Source of the DNA: Tritrichomonas musculus | Lineage: Eukaryota; Parabasalia; Tritrichomonadida; Tritrichomonadidae | Length of the DNA stretch: 64,000 nt | Assembly (NCBI GenBank): GCA_039105265.1 | Contig: JAPFFF010000008.1 | Coordinates: 2,728,001-2,792,000, forward strand | Direction: 5' to 3' | In this document: positions 41,801 to 52,028 of the stretch, piece by piece | Position numbering within the stretch: the stretch's first letter is position 1 | How the letters are laid out: each line of letters opens with the position of its first letter | Translations under genes and position numbers: made by a program | The notes under the pieces: generated by a model | Seen by the model: the letters and a program-made list of their open reading frames with translations, nothing else | The model's database searches: none | Told to the model about the DNA's origin: nothing

Positions 41801-42689
41801 TAAACTCTTTTTTTAGAGAAAAAGTCAGTTTTATTATACAAAAGTTTGTTTTTTTAGAATAAAAATTCATATGAAAAAAACTAACTTATTTGAGATTTCT
41901 TTATGATTTGGGGAAAAAAATGCTTTTTTATAATTAAACAAACTTTTTCTATAAAACTGAGTTTTTTCCGAAAAAGCTTGTTTTTCGGAAATTCATTTTC
42001 TCATAATTCGATTTTAAATATTAAATAAAATTTTATATATTCAAAAAATATAAAAATATTAGCATTAAAAAAATGGATATAGCTTTAATATTTGGAGATA
42101 TCAATATTTGAAAATCTCAAAAAATTGAGAGAAATATTTTGAAAAAGTTTAAAATTTTAATTTAACGTATTACATTTTACCTCTTTGATTCTTTTCTTCA
42201 TATCTTTAGATACCAAATAGATGTTTTACCAAATAAAATATCAATTTACGCAAATGGAACAAATCCCAGCTAAAGTTGTTTCATTGTTCTCCACCTGATC
42301 CAAATTGTTCTTTCGGCAGAATATTATTTTTGGTTAAAAAGGATTTTTTGAAAATAATTCTGGATATCGAGAAAAAATACCTTTTTTTATGAAAAAATAG
42401 CTTTTACGGTAAATATGATTTATTCAAGAAAAACATACTTTTTCGGAAAAAAAATTGTTATATTATGAAAAAGTGAACTTTTTTAAGAAAAAGTGTTTTT
42501 TTCTTGAAAAAAAAGTTATTTACGAAGTCCACTATTGAAAAACAAATTCTTTATTGTAAGCGGTTTTTTAAAATTGAGAGGAATTCCTCTGTTTAAATAT
42601 ATGCTTTTTTTATATATTTAGTCATAAAATATAATATTTTCTAGATATATATTCTTTAAACTTTGCAAAATTTAAAAATATATTAATCA
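38858..42689. other. Intergenic, about 3.8 kb
   Basis: AT-rich DNA with an A run near 40310-40330 and a region (41800-42520) of loosely repeated gaaaaagt/ctttttt motifs. Frames listed by length alone (39487-39782, 40085-40273, 41254-41451) lack protein-like composition and are not called. Confidence 0.45.
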
Positions 42690-43035
42690 TATTTGTATCT
42701 ATTTTATTGGTTGAAAAACAATATATTTTTCTTCCATAAAAAAATCGAAAATTTTCTGAAAATTTGTGAAATGATACCGCACCCTTAAGCAAAATATATG
42801 ATCAAGACCGAGTTCTTTAATTTCCTTCTTTAATGGTGAGCCTTGGTCTGATGAAGCTACTGAAATATAATCATGATTATATTGACAAGTTTACAAAAAA
42901 GTCTTTATAAATTGCAACGTCTTCTACAAGGCTGAATGTGAATCTTATAGGAAGACCTAAACTTTTTCATAATTTGGAAGTATTGAAAGATATATTCTAT
43001 GAGTTTATTCAATATTGACAAGTTTACAACATTTT
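42690..43035 (-). mobile_element. Degenerate MULE-type transposase fragment
   Basis: The minus strand reads GLPIRFTFSLVEDVAIYKDF and, in another frame further along, DYISVASSDQGSPLKKEIKE followed by LGLDHIFCLR. The SDQG...FCLRH-like pattern and the preceding P..FTF.VEDxxxY motif are typical of Mutator-like (MULE) transposases. The pieces are in different frames with stops between them, and no terminal repeats or second domain were found. It lies about 100 bp beyond the stop codon of the large coiled-coil gene. Confidence 0.5.
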
Positions 43036-43132
43036 TGGGACGGACGCCCTTAAATAAAAACATTAACTAAAAAATATTTATTTACAAATAATATATACAT
43101 ATATATAAAATAGAATCATTACTAAAAAGATT

Positions 43133-46100
43133 TCATTTCCGCAATGGCTTGATTGATAGAATACTTTTTGTATCATTTTTCTTTTTTGGAGGTATTTGTT
43201 GTACAGGCAGCATTATTTTGTTATGTCTTGAGTTTCTCAGCATTTCCTGTAGTGTTCTTGGCGATTTTTGACCGGCTAAGTTTCCAATCATCTGTAGTGT
43301 ATCTGCATAAGAAGGCTGCTTCATGTAATGTGGCTGTGCACTCTTGCTTAAGTGCGAAGCGTAACTAGATGAATTAAGTAAAGTACTCTGTTGGTTTTGG
43401 AACGATGATGAATAAGCATTCAGCGTATCAAATTTAGTTGGTTCATTAACGTCTTTAAAATTAACGTCTTTTCTCAAATTTGCTTCTTCTATTAAATTTT
43501 TTTCTCTTTGCATTTCTATCAATTTGCTCTGCTGCTGAAGATGTCTTGCTGGTTTTGGCTTTGGCATTAGGTTTAATATGACTTCTTCAGGGATCTGTAG
43601 CTCTGCTAAGTTGACAACTTGGGACACAGCTCTTAATGTCTCAATCTTATTTTTTTCTTCGATTTCGCGGAGCTCTTTTCGTCTCTTATCGAGGCGTGCG
43701 AGTGTTTCTTGCTGACGCTGCAAGATTCCGTCGAAATAAGAAGAAACTTTTGGATTTTTAGGAGCATATTTGTCACGTTGTAACTTTGTCTTTTGAAGCT
43801 CATTTTGTGTATTTATATAGTCTATCTCTGTAGTGTTTTTTTCTTTTTCAAAAAGTTGGATTTTTTGCTTAAGAGGACCTTGGACTTTGAGAAGTGACCT
43901 AAGTCTCTCAATTTCTCTCTTTAGCATCCGTATCGTCTCGTCTCTGTTAGCTATCGTCTTAGCTAGTAGTGAATTTTCCTTCTTTGCGCAATCGTAACGA
44001 AGCTGATTAATTTTGAACTCGTTTTGATTTCTTCTCATTTCGTTCTGAATCATAATTATCGATTTCTGGTCGGTTGCATGACGTGCACGAAGGTCAACCA
44101 AGTCATTTCCATTTTTAGCAAGCAAATTCATGTAATCATCGATTCTTTGTTGATAAATTTTAATAACTTTTGTATTTGAATTAATGGCAAAATTTTCAAC
44201 AGGAGGAACTTCACTTTCAAAATTTTCCTCAAATTTTGATGGACCTAAATTTTTCAATTGAAAAAGTGAATTTTCTAACTCTCTTTCTTTTTGTTGTGAT
44301 TTAATTAACATATTTTGTAATTGTGCATTTTCACCTACTAAAAGTGACAATTGTTTAGCAAGGTCATTAGCTTGTAAAGATGCGCTTTGACGTATTTTAT
44401 CAAGTGCCTGAGCTTTTTGCTTAGCTATTTCTGCCTCTTGGAATATTTCTTCTGTTTTACTCTTCAAAGAATCGTTAGCTGTCTGTGTATCTGTGCATTG
44501 ATTAAAAAGTGCCGAGTACATTTCACGTATCTTGGTCAATTCCTCTTCTAACCGTTTATTTTCATGTGTCAGTTCACTATTTTTCTTGGCCATTTCACTA
44601 AGTTCTTCAAGTCTCTTCCGATCTGCGTGACGCATCACTTCCAGCTCGTTTTCAAGTGTTCGATAGCGAGTCTCTTTGTCTTTGTTGCTCTGAATCGCTT
44701 TGGCCGTTTCAAGCTCCCTCTCGAGCATCCGCGCCTGCTCTTGCGACGCCTCAAGCGACCTCTGCAAGGATCTGACATGTGCAACGTACTTGTCATCTGC
44801 AACTTGAAGATCACGGCCGGCAATTATAAGATCGGTTTGTAACTTGGTCACATCACTTTGTAACATCTTTATTTGAAGGTTCAACTCATCGATGATCTTT
44901 CTCGCTCTCATCTTCGCATCGTGCTCGTCTAGCATCACAACAGCCTCGCCAAGCAGGCTCAAAATTGCCTCCCAATCACAATCACAATCGCAACAATCAT
45001 CCTCGTTTTCGTTGTTGTTGTTTGTTTGAGTTTGCTTGGGTCTGCTGAGATGAATGATGCGATCTAGAATGAGTGACACGCCTGCCTGTCGTGCTATGTT
45101 GTCGTTTCGGCCTCTGTTGGCGACTTTCGGGATGATTTTTTGGGCTTCTTTGAATGATTTAATGAGGTGGTTTTGAGAGCCACCTTGATGAATGAGGTTG
45201 TCGAGTTCATCCTTTATGTCAGCCAGCTGCTGCACGATGTGTGACTTGCCCGTGCCGAGCTTCAGATCGAGGTTCTCCTTCTGGAGGGATTCGATGAACT
45301 TCTCGTGAAGATGGAGCTGTTCTTTGCAATTTTCAAGGCTCTCTTTCATGTTCTCGTCATTTCTTATCGTTGCTTGGATGGCGGTTAGTGAAGTAGAGAA
45401 TTCGTTAGAGATATCGTTTATCTGACGAAGGAACTTGCTCTGACATTCGGTTGTGGCTCCTGCCGGTTTTGACATCTCGTTCAAAAAGTTGTTTGTTGCT
45501 TCATTCAATTTTGTGAAAATTGAATTTTGTGACGAAATCAAATTTGAGTCATTTTTCAATAAAACCGTCGACATTTCAAAGGATGTCTCAATTGCTTCAC
45601 GTAGCATTGCAGTTGAACTTAAATTGTTGCTATTCTTTGAAACACTCTTCTTATCGGCTTCTATTTCTTTCCGCTTCATTAAGACGCCCGTTGAGCTGCT
45701 CTGAATTGCGTTGATGTTTTCATTGATGTGAGAAATATCACTTTCAACGGTTGAGATGAGGTGAGGTATATTCTCCGGTGATGAAAACTGAAGCCTCAAG
45801 ATATGCTTCTTCAGTTCGCTGATTTGCTCAGCTTGACTCTGGATCTGTGCCACACGGACGTCGCCTTTAAGACTAATTGGTTTTATGTCCAAAACATTTT
45901 TTGTGATGATATTGAAAAAGTTCTGCTTTGAAAAAGTACTTAAAGTGGCGGTTTTGACATTGTTCAAATTAACACGACCTCTCTTCACTCCTTTCTCATC
46001 CTCCTCAATGATGATTTGCCTGCCTTCTTGAAGCGGCTCTGATGAATTCGATACGCCAATGCTAGCGTATGTTTTTTCAGTGGAAACTTCAATCATGTCT

Positions 46101-49100
46101 TGCTCAACAACAGAAAGACTTGGCCTATTTTGCGGTATCACAGAGAATTGCTCATTTGTTGACGTTTGTGTGAATGATTGATTGTAACCATAATCACATT
46201 CAATCTTGCCTGTTATTTGAAGAACAATTGAGCTCTTTTCAGAGCCGTCTTCAACTTGACTTCTTTGTGAATAAGGCGTGATTTGAACGTATTGCACTCC
46301 AAATTCAGTGCTGAGATCAACTGTTTTTGGAAGATCAACATCAAGAATCTGTGATGGTGATGAAATGCCAAGCTCGTGATCATTCATTTGCTCATTTATT
46401 AATGTCAAAGTCGAACTCATTTGCATCTTCTTCGTTGACTCTTTCACTTCCAAATCTTCTGGACTTGAAAAGTCAGTCGAAGTTGTTCCAACGTTCTCCA
46501 ACTCAACTAAATCAGTCTGCGTGTAGCTTGAACTCATCAAAACAGAAGACTCAATCAAAGCCTCATTCTCAATCACATCATTCTCAGTTTCTGTAATCTC
46601 ATTAACATTTGTTTCTGAATCTTTTACTTTTACGTTTTCTGTTTCCGTTTTGTTTTCAACAACTTTGTTCATCATTTGTTCAAGCTCGGTGATTCGTTCA
46701 CGCATTTGTGAGATCAATGAATCCTTCTCTACATCGAGTTGGATACCGAGAGTTTCCTGCATTTGAAGACGCTTCATTGGATCAGGTTCTTGGTCAATTG
46801 ACTGGATTTCAGAGACAACAAGTTGCAGTTTTTTGGAGAGTACTGCTGTCTCTTGTATGACCATCTTTGAAACCGCATTTGCAGCCTCAATTTGGGTTGA
46901 TGAATTGACCTCCTCAATTTTTGGTATGTCAATCAAATCGCCCAAGTTTGTAACAAGAACCATTTCCTCTTTCTCTTCCTTGTCTTTGATTGAATCAACG
47001 TTAGATGAAACAACATTTGAAGGCTCAAGAACAATTGGTTCTTCTGGCTCAACAGTGCTCGCCGTAACAGCAAATATTTCAAGAGCAGGTTGATGTGACA
47101 AAAACGGTTTTTGTGGGTTTTCTGGCTTCTTTTGAATGTCAACTTGAACAGCAACATTCAGGCACTCTTTGCGATCGTTGTTGCTCGAATCGACAAACAA
47201 AGACTCATTCATGTGGAATCCAAGCTGTGCAACATGAACAAACGTGCTTGTTGTTGGTTCATCGGCTTTCCTTGATGACTGCTTCTCTTTGAAAATTACC
47301 ATTTCTTTGTCGTTGAATGGCTCAATAAAGAACTTCATCGGATAAGCAAATGAAAGAACTTTTGCCGCTTTTTCATGAACATCAACAATTTCAAACGAAG
47401 ACAAGCAAAGAAGATTGCTTCTTTTTTCATCAATTTCCTTTTCTTCGCTAAAAACGACAGGTGAAAAGTCAAGCTTCAAAAACAACTTGGATTGAATTTT
47501 CAGATTTTCACTTTTTATATCGGTTACTTGAACTTTTTCACTGACATTTTGAACTTTTTCTGTATCATCACAATTTTTTTCAATGGCATTTTGAACTTTT
47601 TCTGTATCATCACAATTTTTTTCAATGACATTTTGAACTTTTTCTGTATCATCTTGAACTTTTTCAATGACTTCTTGCTCTTTTATTTCATTAATAAACA
47701 GTGAATTATTATCAATGACAGGCTTTGCTTTCAGCTTGTTTACGTGCTCTTGAAGACGAGGCTCGACTGAAGCCGCAATTTCGTACTTCATCAAGAATCT
47801 CTGATGTGGTTCTGGCTGGTAAATAACCGCTGGACTTTTGGCCTCAATTGGCCTTGACAGTGCGAATTGCTCACAATAGATGAAATCGAGCAATTTGACT
47901 TTTTTTGGCTCCTCCAACTCGCTCTTCAGTTCATTATTTTCCTTTGTCAATTCAATTATTTTATTTTGTGAGTCATTCAATTTTTTATTGAATTCTTCGA
48001 GTTTTTCTTTAGCCTCATTCAATTCATAAGACTGATGAGCCAAATTATTAGTCAATTCAATAATTGAGTCATCGTTTGTTCCCTTTTGAATTTGCTCTTT
48101 CAAAAGGCCAATTTGAATTTTCAGTTTTTTATTCATTTCTTCAAATTCTTTACATTTGGCGTATTGGTCAATAAATTCACCTCTAACCGCCTCGATTTCT
48201 GCGTCTTTTTCTTTTTGGAACTCTTCAGACATTGCCTTCATTTTTTCTTCGTAATCGGCTATTTTTCCTTTCAATTGTTTGATAAGATTCTGAAGCTCAT
48301 CGTTCGGCAATTCAAAAAGTTTATTGTTTGCCTTGTATTCGTCAATTTCAGCGTTCAAATTTATAATTTCGATTTCTTTCTTCTTGAGTTCTTCGTTGAG
48401 AGAGTCAAGGTGTTTTTGGAACTCGTTTCTTTGGTCGTCTAATTTGTCCGCATAACTTTTTTTTATCTCAATTATTTTGGCCTCATTTGACCTTTCCATT
48501 GAATCGATCAATTTTGTGATATCAATGTTCGATACGTCTTTCAATTGTTTCTGAAAGCTCTTAATTTTTTCAGTGAATTCTTTCTCTAACAAATCCTTAT
48601 CGTTCTCGAACTTTTTCTTAAGTGATTCAATTGTATCGTCACAGTTTCTCTTCATCAGACTCATCTCGTTTGAATGCTGAAGTTGCAGTGCTTCGTAATA
48701 CTTCGTCTGTTGGCTGGAATCGATTGCCTCATTCAGCTGTCTCTTCTTCAATTCGATTTCGCGTGCTTCGAACTCTTTACGAAGCTCTTTTACTCTAATT
48801 TCGGCCTCTTGAAAAGCCAATTTTTTATCATTCAAAATTTTGTCATTCAATTTTTGAATGTCATTCTGAAGTTCGACCACTTTTTCAGTCAATTTTTTAA
48901 TTTTTTTCTTTTCTTCGTTATTTCCATTTTTGTTGTCTTCTTGCTCATTGACCAATTCAAGCATCTGTTTTTGTAGGGACTCGTAACGTGTTTTTTCAAG
49001 GTCAATTTTTTCTTTATAAGAAGAAATTTCTGACTCAAGAAATGACTTTTCTGCCTCAACAGAGTGAAGTTCATGCTTGAGGCTGAATAGCTGGTCAGTT

Positions 49101-50101
49101 AAGGTGGCAATTTCAGTGGTTTGCTTGCTAATTTTCATCTCCATCGATAAAACATCGTGTGCTTTGAGTAAGGCTGACGTTTCATCTTTTTCTGAATTGT
49201 CATCTAAACGGCTTTTTAGAACACTTTCGCCGACAAGTTGTTCTATTCGCTCATTTAGCCTTTTGATGGTCTCGTCTTGTGAACTAATTCGCATTAACGC
49301 TTCTTGAAGCCGTTTTTGGGATTCTGAGCTACCTGGTCGTAATGAGCTTTGTTGTCTTTGGATTTTTCTCGATGAAGTCTCGGATAATTGATGTTGTAAA
49401 TCAGATATAAGAACTTCTTGATCATGGTTTTTGCGTTTAAGTTCATGGATGGCGAAAAATGCATGAGATACAATATCCCCATGAAGGGCAATCGCTCTCG
49501 TAATTCGTTCTTGACTCGTGCCGGCAGAAGATTGAAGAACTTGAAGTAAATCATCAGTTGTAACAGGAACTGAAGTATCTAAACTAACATTGGAAGTAAG
49601 ATCGGCATCCTTTAATGATTTTTCTTCTCGGGAAAACCAATCTGATAAATCATCAAGCATACCAGCTTGTGTTTCTTTTAGAACTTTCGCTTTGTTCATA
49701 AGGTCATCAACAGCCTTCCTGGACTCATCTAAAATCTCTTTTGGATCGTAATTATTGATTTGAAAATTTGAATCAAGCTCTTGAAGCATAGCATAATGCT
49801 CTTGCTCAGCCTGCTCTTCATAATTAGTAACAAGATTACCGATTTTATTCGTAACTCTCTCAATTTGATAAAATGGATCATTCTCATCAAGAGTTTCTAC
49901 TTCTACTGAAACAGGTTTTGAAGGCCTGCCATCAATTTCTGGGTTATTCATTGATAACATCATATCATCTTTTAATGATTTTGGTAAAACAGCAGTTTGT
50001 TGAAAATATTTTTGCGCCTTAGTTTGACGAATAATAGGCTGATTCGTAACTGGTTTGCAAGATAATACATTCAAAGATTGCGCTAGCCGATTTGAATGCA
50101 T
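43133..50101 (-). CDS. Giant coiled-coil protein, 2322 residues
   Basis: A single uninterrupted frame runs from an ATG at 50101. Residues about 110-770 are nearly continuous coiled coil rich in Lys, Glu, Gln and Leu. Residues about 770-1420 are less helical, Ser/Thr/Val/Glu-rich and probably flexible; they include a 14-residue tandem repeat (EKVQNVIEKNCDDT) at about 816-852. From about 1440 to 2170 coiled coil returns, with a short acidic Cys run (DDCCDCDCDW) near residue 1700. The C-terminus (2170-2322) is Gln-, Ser- and Pro-rich and basic. Such proteins in trichomonads are generally cytoskeletal (axostyle, costa, pelta or basal-body structures) or Golgi-tether-like; nothing here decides which. 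The CK1 gene follows 107 bp upstream on the same strand. Confidence 0.9.
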   Translation of the reverse strand: MHSNRLAQSLNVLSCKPVTNQPIIRQTKAQKYFQQTAVLPKSLKDDMMLSMNNPEIDGRPSKPVSVEVETLDENDPFYQIERVTNKIGNLVTNYEEQAEQEHYAMLQELDSNFQINNYDPKEILDESRKAVDDLMNKAKVLKETQAGMLDDLSDWFSREEKSLKDADLTSNVSLDTSVPVTTDDLLQVLQSSAGTSQERITRAIALHGDIVSHAFFAIHELKRKNHDQEVLISDLQHQLSETSSRKIQRQQSSLRPGSSESQKRLQEALMRISSQDETIKRLNERIEQLVGESVLKSRLDDNSEKDETSALLKAHDVLSMEMKISKQTTEIATLTDQLFSLKHELHSVEAEKSFLESEISSYKEKIDLEKTRYESLQKQMLELVNEQEDNKNGNNEEKKKIKKLTEKVVELQNDIQKLNDKILNDKKLAFQEAEIRVKELRKEFEAREIELKKRQLNEAIDSSQQTKYYEALQLQHSNEMSLMKRNCDDTIESLKKKFENDKDLLEKEFTEKIKSFQKQLKDVSNIDITKLIDSMERSNEAKIIEIKKSYADKLDDQRNEFQKHLDSLNEELKKKEIEIINLNAEIDEYKANNKLFELPNDELQNLIKQLKGKIADYEEKMKAMSEEFQKEKDAEIEAVRGEFIDQYAKCKEFEEMNKKLKIQIGLLKEQIQKGTNDDSIIELTNNLAHQSYELNEAKEKLEEFNKKLNDSQNKIIELTKENNELKSELEEPKKVKLLDFIYCEQFALSRPIEAKSPAVIYQPEPHQRFLMKYEIAASVEPRLQEHVNKLKAKPVIDNNSLFINEIKEQEVIEKVQDDTEKVQNVIEKNCDDTEKVQNAIEKNCDDTEKVQNVSEKVQVTDIKSENLKIQSKLFLKLDFSPVVFSEEKEIDEKRSNLLCLSSFEIVDVHEKAAKVLSFAYPMKFFIEPFNDKEMVIFKEKQSSRKADEPTTSTFVHVAQLGFHMNESLFVDSSNNDRKECLNVAVQVDIQKKPENPQKPFLSHQPALEIFAVTASTVEPEEPIVLEPSNVVSSNVDSIKDKEEKEEMVLVTNLGDLIDIPKIEEVNSSTQIEAANAVSKMVIQETAVLSKKLQLVVSEIQSIDQEPDPMKRLQMQETLGIQLDVEKDSLISQMRERITELEQMMNKVVENKTETENVKVKDSETNVNEITETENDVIENEALIESSVLMSSSYTQTDLVELENVGTTSTDFSSPEDLEVKESTKKMQMSSTLTLINEQMNDHELGISSPSQILDVDLPKTVDLSTEFGVQYVQITPYSQRSQVEDGSEKSSIVLQITGKIECDYGYNQSFTQTSTNEQFSVIPQNRPSLSVVEQDMIEVSTEKTYASIGVSNSSEPLQEGRQIIIEEDEKGVKRGRVNLNNVKTATLSTFSKQNFFNIITKNVLDIKPISLKGDVRVAQIQSQAEQISELKKHILRLQFSSPENIPHLISTVESDISHINENINAIQSSSTGVLMKRKEIEADKKSVSKNSNNLSSTAMLREAIETSFEMSTVLLKNDSNLISSQNSIFTKLNEATNNFLNEMSKPAGATTECQSKFLRQINDISNEFSTSLTAIQATIRNDENMKESLENCKEQLHLHEKFIESLQKENLDLKLGTGKSHIVQQLADIKDELDNLIHQGGSQNHLIKSFKEAQKIIPKVANRGRNDNIARQAGVSLILDRIIHLSRPKQTQTNNNNENEDDCCDCDCDWEAILSLLGEAVVMLDEHDAKMRARKIIDELNLQIKMLQSDVTKLQTDLIIAGRDLQVADDKYVAHVRSLQRSLEASQEQARMLERELETAKAIQSNKDKETRYRTLENELEVMRHADRKRLEELSEMAKKNSELTHENKRLEEELTKIREMYSALFNQCTDTQTANDSLKSKTEEIFQEAEIAKQKAQALDKIRQSASLQANDLAKQLSLLVGENAQLQNMLIKSQQKERELENSLFQLKNLGPSKFEENFESEVPPVENFAINSNTKVIKIYQQRIDDYMNLLAKNGNDLVDLRARHATDQKSIIMIQNEMRRNQNEFKINQLRYDCAKKENSLLAKTIANRDETIRMLKREIERLRSLLKVQGPLKQKIQLFEKEKNTTEIDYINTQNELQKTKLQRDKYAPKNPKVSSYFDGILQRQQETLARLDKRRKELREIEEKNKIETLRAVSQVVNLAELQIPEEVILNLMPKPKPARHLQQQSKLIEMQREKNLIEEANLRKDVNFKDVNEPTKFDTLNAYSSSFQNQQSTLLNSSSYASHLSKSAQPHYMKQPSYADTLQMIGNLAGQKSPRTLQEMLRNSRHNKIMLPVQQIPPKKKNDTKSILSIKPLRK
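47546..47655 (-). repeat. 42-bp in-frame tandem repeat inside the giant coiled-coil gene
   Basis: Units start at 47546, 47588 and 47630 (the last partial) and encode a 14-residue repeat of the form EKVQNxIEKNCDDT. The units are almost identical at the DNA level, so copy number probably varies between strains. Confidence 0.85.
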
Positions 50102-50208
50102 TTAAAATTAAATCAAAAAATAACGAACAAAAATTTTTAATGAAAAAAAAAATTTTATATGACATGTATCTTTATAATAATCTACATAATAACAAAACAT
50201 TAACTCAA

Positions 50209-51459
50209 TTAATGAATATTGGGGTGAATTATTACTTTTGAAAGAGCTTTTGAAATAGGTGATAAGAATTGTAAAGGTTGTTGCTGATATTGCTGCTGTC
50301 TAGTCTGTCCTTGCTGTTGATTTTGCTGTCTTTTGGCTTGCTTGGATTTTGAATTTGTATTTTGAAGGTTCCTTTTGTTAGTATCATAATCAGGAACAAG
50401 TCTTTTATTATGTATTATAGGAATCTTTCTAGATGTGTTATTATTGTTATTTGTTTCATTTTCATTATTGCCATTTGGATTTTTAATTTCAATAAGAGGC
50501 AAATTATGCGCTGACTTTGCGCATCTTAGAGTTCTTTTCTTATTTTGTATTGAACTATTAGATTGAATAATTAAATAACTCCAATCATAATGGTAATCAT
50601 AAACATATCCTTGTTTTATAAACAAGTCTCTAAATAGTTGACGGTAGGCTGAATATTTTGGTTCTTCGCTGAACTTTAATTTTCTAACTTCTTTTAAATA
50701 TTGTGCAAACTCATGTGGAAGACCTTCGCATAATTCATCCACTGTAATACATTGCTTCTTTTGTAAAATTGCTGCATTTTTGTGATTAGAATCATTTTCT
50801 GTTATTCCCATCCATGGAAGATATCCTTTTAAAAAGTAAACAAAAATATATCCAAGTGATTCCATATCATCACGGCGACTCTGTTCTACACCTCGTAATG
50901 CATTTATTGATGCATATCTTGCTGTTCCAGATAATTCTTGATAATAGCAGTATTGTTCATGCTCTAACGTTTTAGGATCTCTATATTTCCTGGAAAGGCC
51001 AAAATCTATCAAATAGATTTGATTTTCTTTATGATTCAGTGGGTTGCCAAATACAAAATTATTTGGTTTGATATCTCGGTGAACAAAATGACGAGAATGA
51101 ACGTATTCAACAACAGAAAGCATTTGTTCGGCTAGCATTAAAACCGTTTTTAAAGAAAAGCGACGATTGCATTGAATGAATCGGTCTTGAATTGACTGAC
51201 CTAATAATTCCATGACAAGAGCATTGCTTTTTCCCAATTGTCCATACCAATACATTTCAGGTATATTGGTTTCACCTTCAAGGATTGAGTAAATTTTAGA
51301 TTCGGAAGTTAATTGGTATGATTGATCTTTTGGTAATTCAATCTTGACAGCAACTTCTTTGAGTGTTTTGAGGTCATCAGCAACGTATATCTCGCCAAAG
51401 CTGCCAGCGCCTAGCTTTGATTTAATTTGGTATCTTCCTGCTATAACTCTGTTTAGCAT
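50209..51459 (-). CDS. Casein kinase 1 family protein kinase
   Basis: The protein has 416 residues with an ATG at 51459. The kinase domain covers residues about 8-290: glycine loop KLGAGSFGEIY, catalytic Lys in VAVKIEL, HRDIKPNNFVFG, LIDFGLSRKY, the CK1 signature GTARYASINALRG in place of the usual APE region, and RRDDMESLGYIFVYFLKG. The loop reads KPNN where most CK1 proteins have KPDN. Residues 300-416 are a low-complexity Asn/Gln tail (SKQAKRQQNQQQGQ) that is basic and probably disordered. CK1 kinases act on acidic or primed substrates in many pathways, and the family is expanded in trichomonads. It is divergent from the IQ-motif gene. Confidence 0.95.
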   Translation of the reverse strand: MLNRVIAGRYQIKSKLGAGSFGEIYVADDLKTLKEVAVKIELPKDQSYQLTSESKIYSILEGETNIPEMYWYGQLGKSNALVMELLGQSIQDRFIQCNRRFSLKTVLMLAEQMLSVVEYVHSRHFVHRDIKPNNFVFGNPLNHKENQIYLIDFGLSRKYRDPKTLEHEQYCYYQELSGTARYASINALRGVEQSRRDDMESLGYIFVYFLKGYLPWMGITENDSNHKNAAILQKKQCITVDELCEGLPHEFAQYLKEVRKLKFSEEPKYSAYRQLFRDLFIKQGYVYDYHYDWSYLIIQSNSSIQNKKRTLRCAKSAHNLPLIEIKNPNGNNENETNNNNNTSRKIPIIHNKRLVPDYDTNKRNLQNTNSKSKQAKRQQNQQQGQTRQQQYQQQPLQFLSPISKALSKVIIHPNIH

Positions 51460-52028
51460 TTTATAATTTTATAAAATACGTTAGGCAGTTCTCAAAAAAA
51501 AATATTTTCAATCAGAAAATTGACTATTTATTTAATGTACGTTAAAAAATCGTTATTCAACTTTTGATGAGTATTTTGAGGAAATAATTTATTTCAAAAA
51601 GAAATACTCATCAAACTGTATTCCCATCAAAATTTTCAAAATTGGATGATACCCTGAATCAATTGCTTAAAATTTTCTTTTTAGCATAAGGTGGTGACAA
51701 TATCTCCAAATAGTTTTTAATAAGTAAAGTCAAAGCTGTCCCACTTGAATAATTCCTAGTTCCCTTCTTTTTATTCATAATATTAAATTAGATTTTGCTA
51801 TTAAGTATTATAGAAAATTGGAAGAAGGATAACAAGCATAATTAATACTGATATTTAAAATAGTACTATTTGCTATTTTGTTTTTAGCAGCAATCGATAA
51901 ACATCTCTGAGATATTTTTGATAAGTTTGTTTTTTTAATGTAATGGGGTGAATAATCTTCTCTTGATATCATTTGTGTTTTAAAAAAATATTCGTTTTTT
52001 TTTTTTTTTTTTTAGTTCTAAAATTTTA
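51460..52028. other. Divergent intergenic region between CK1 and IQ-motif genes
   Basis: 569 bp hold the promoters of both genes. A strong hairpin lies at 51563-51615 and a T run at about 51998-52013 sits just before the IQ-motif gene. Confidence 0.5.
51563..51615. repeat. Perfect 14-bp inverted repeat (hairpin)
   Basis: tttgatgagtattt at 51563-51576 pairs exactly with aaatactcatcaaa at 51602-51615, leaving a 25-base loop. It lies about 100 bp upstream of the CK1 start, in the shared intergenic region. Confidence 0.75.

Noticed and set aside
43153-49554. Many plus-strand and alternate minus-strand frames
   Set aside because: All are shadows of the 2322-residue coiled-coil gene.
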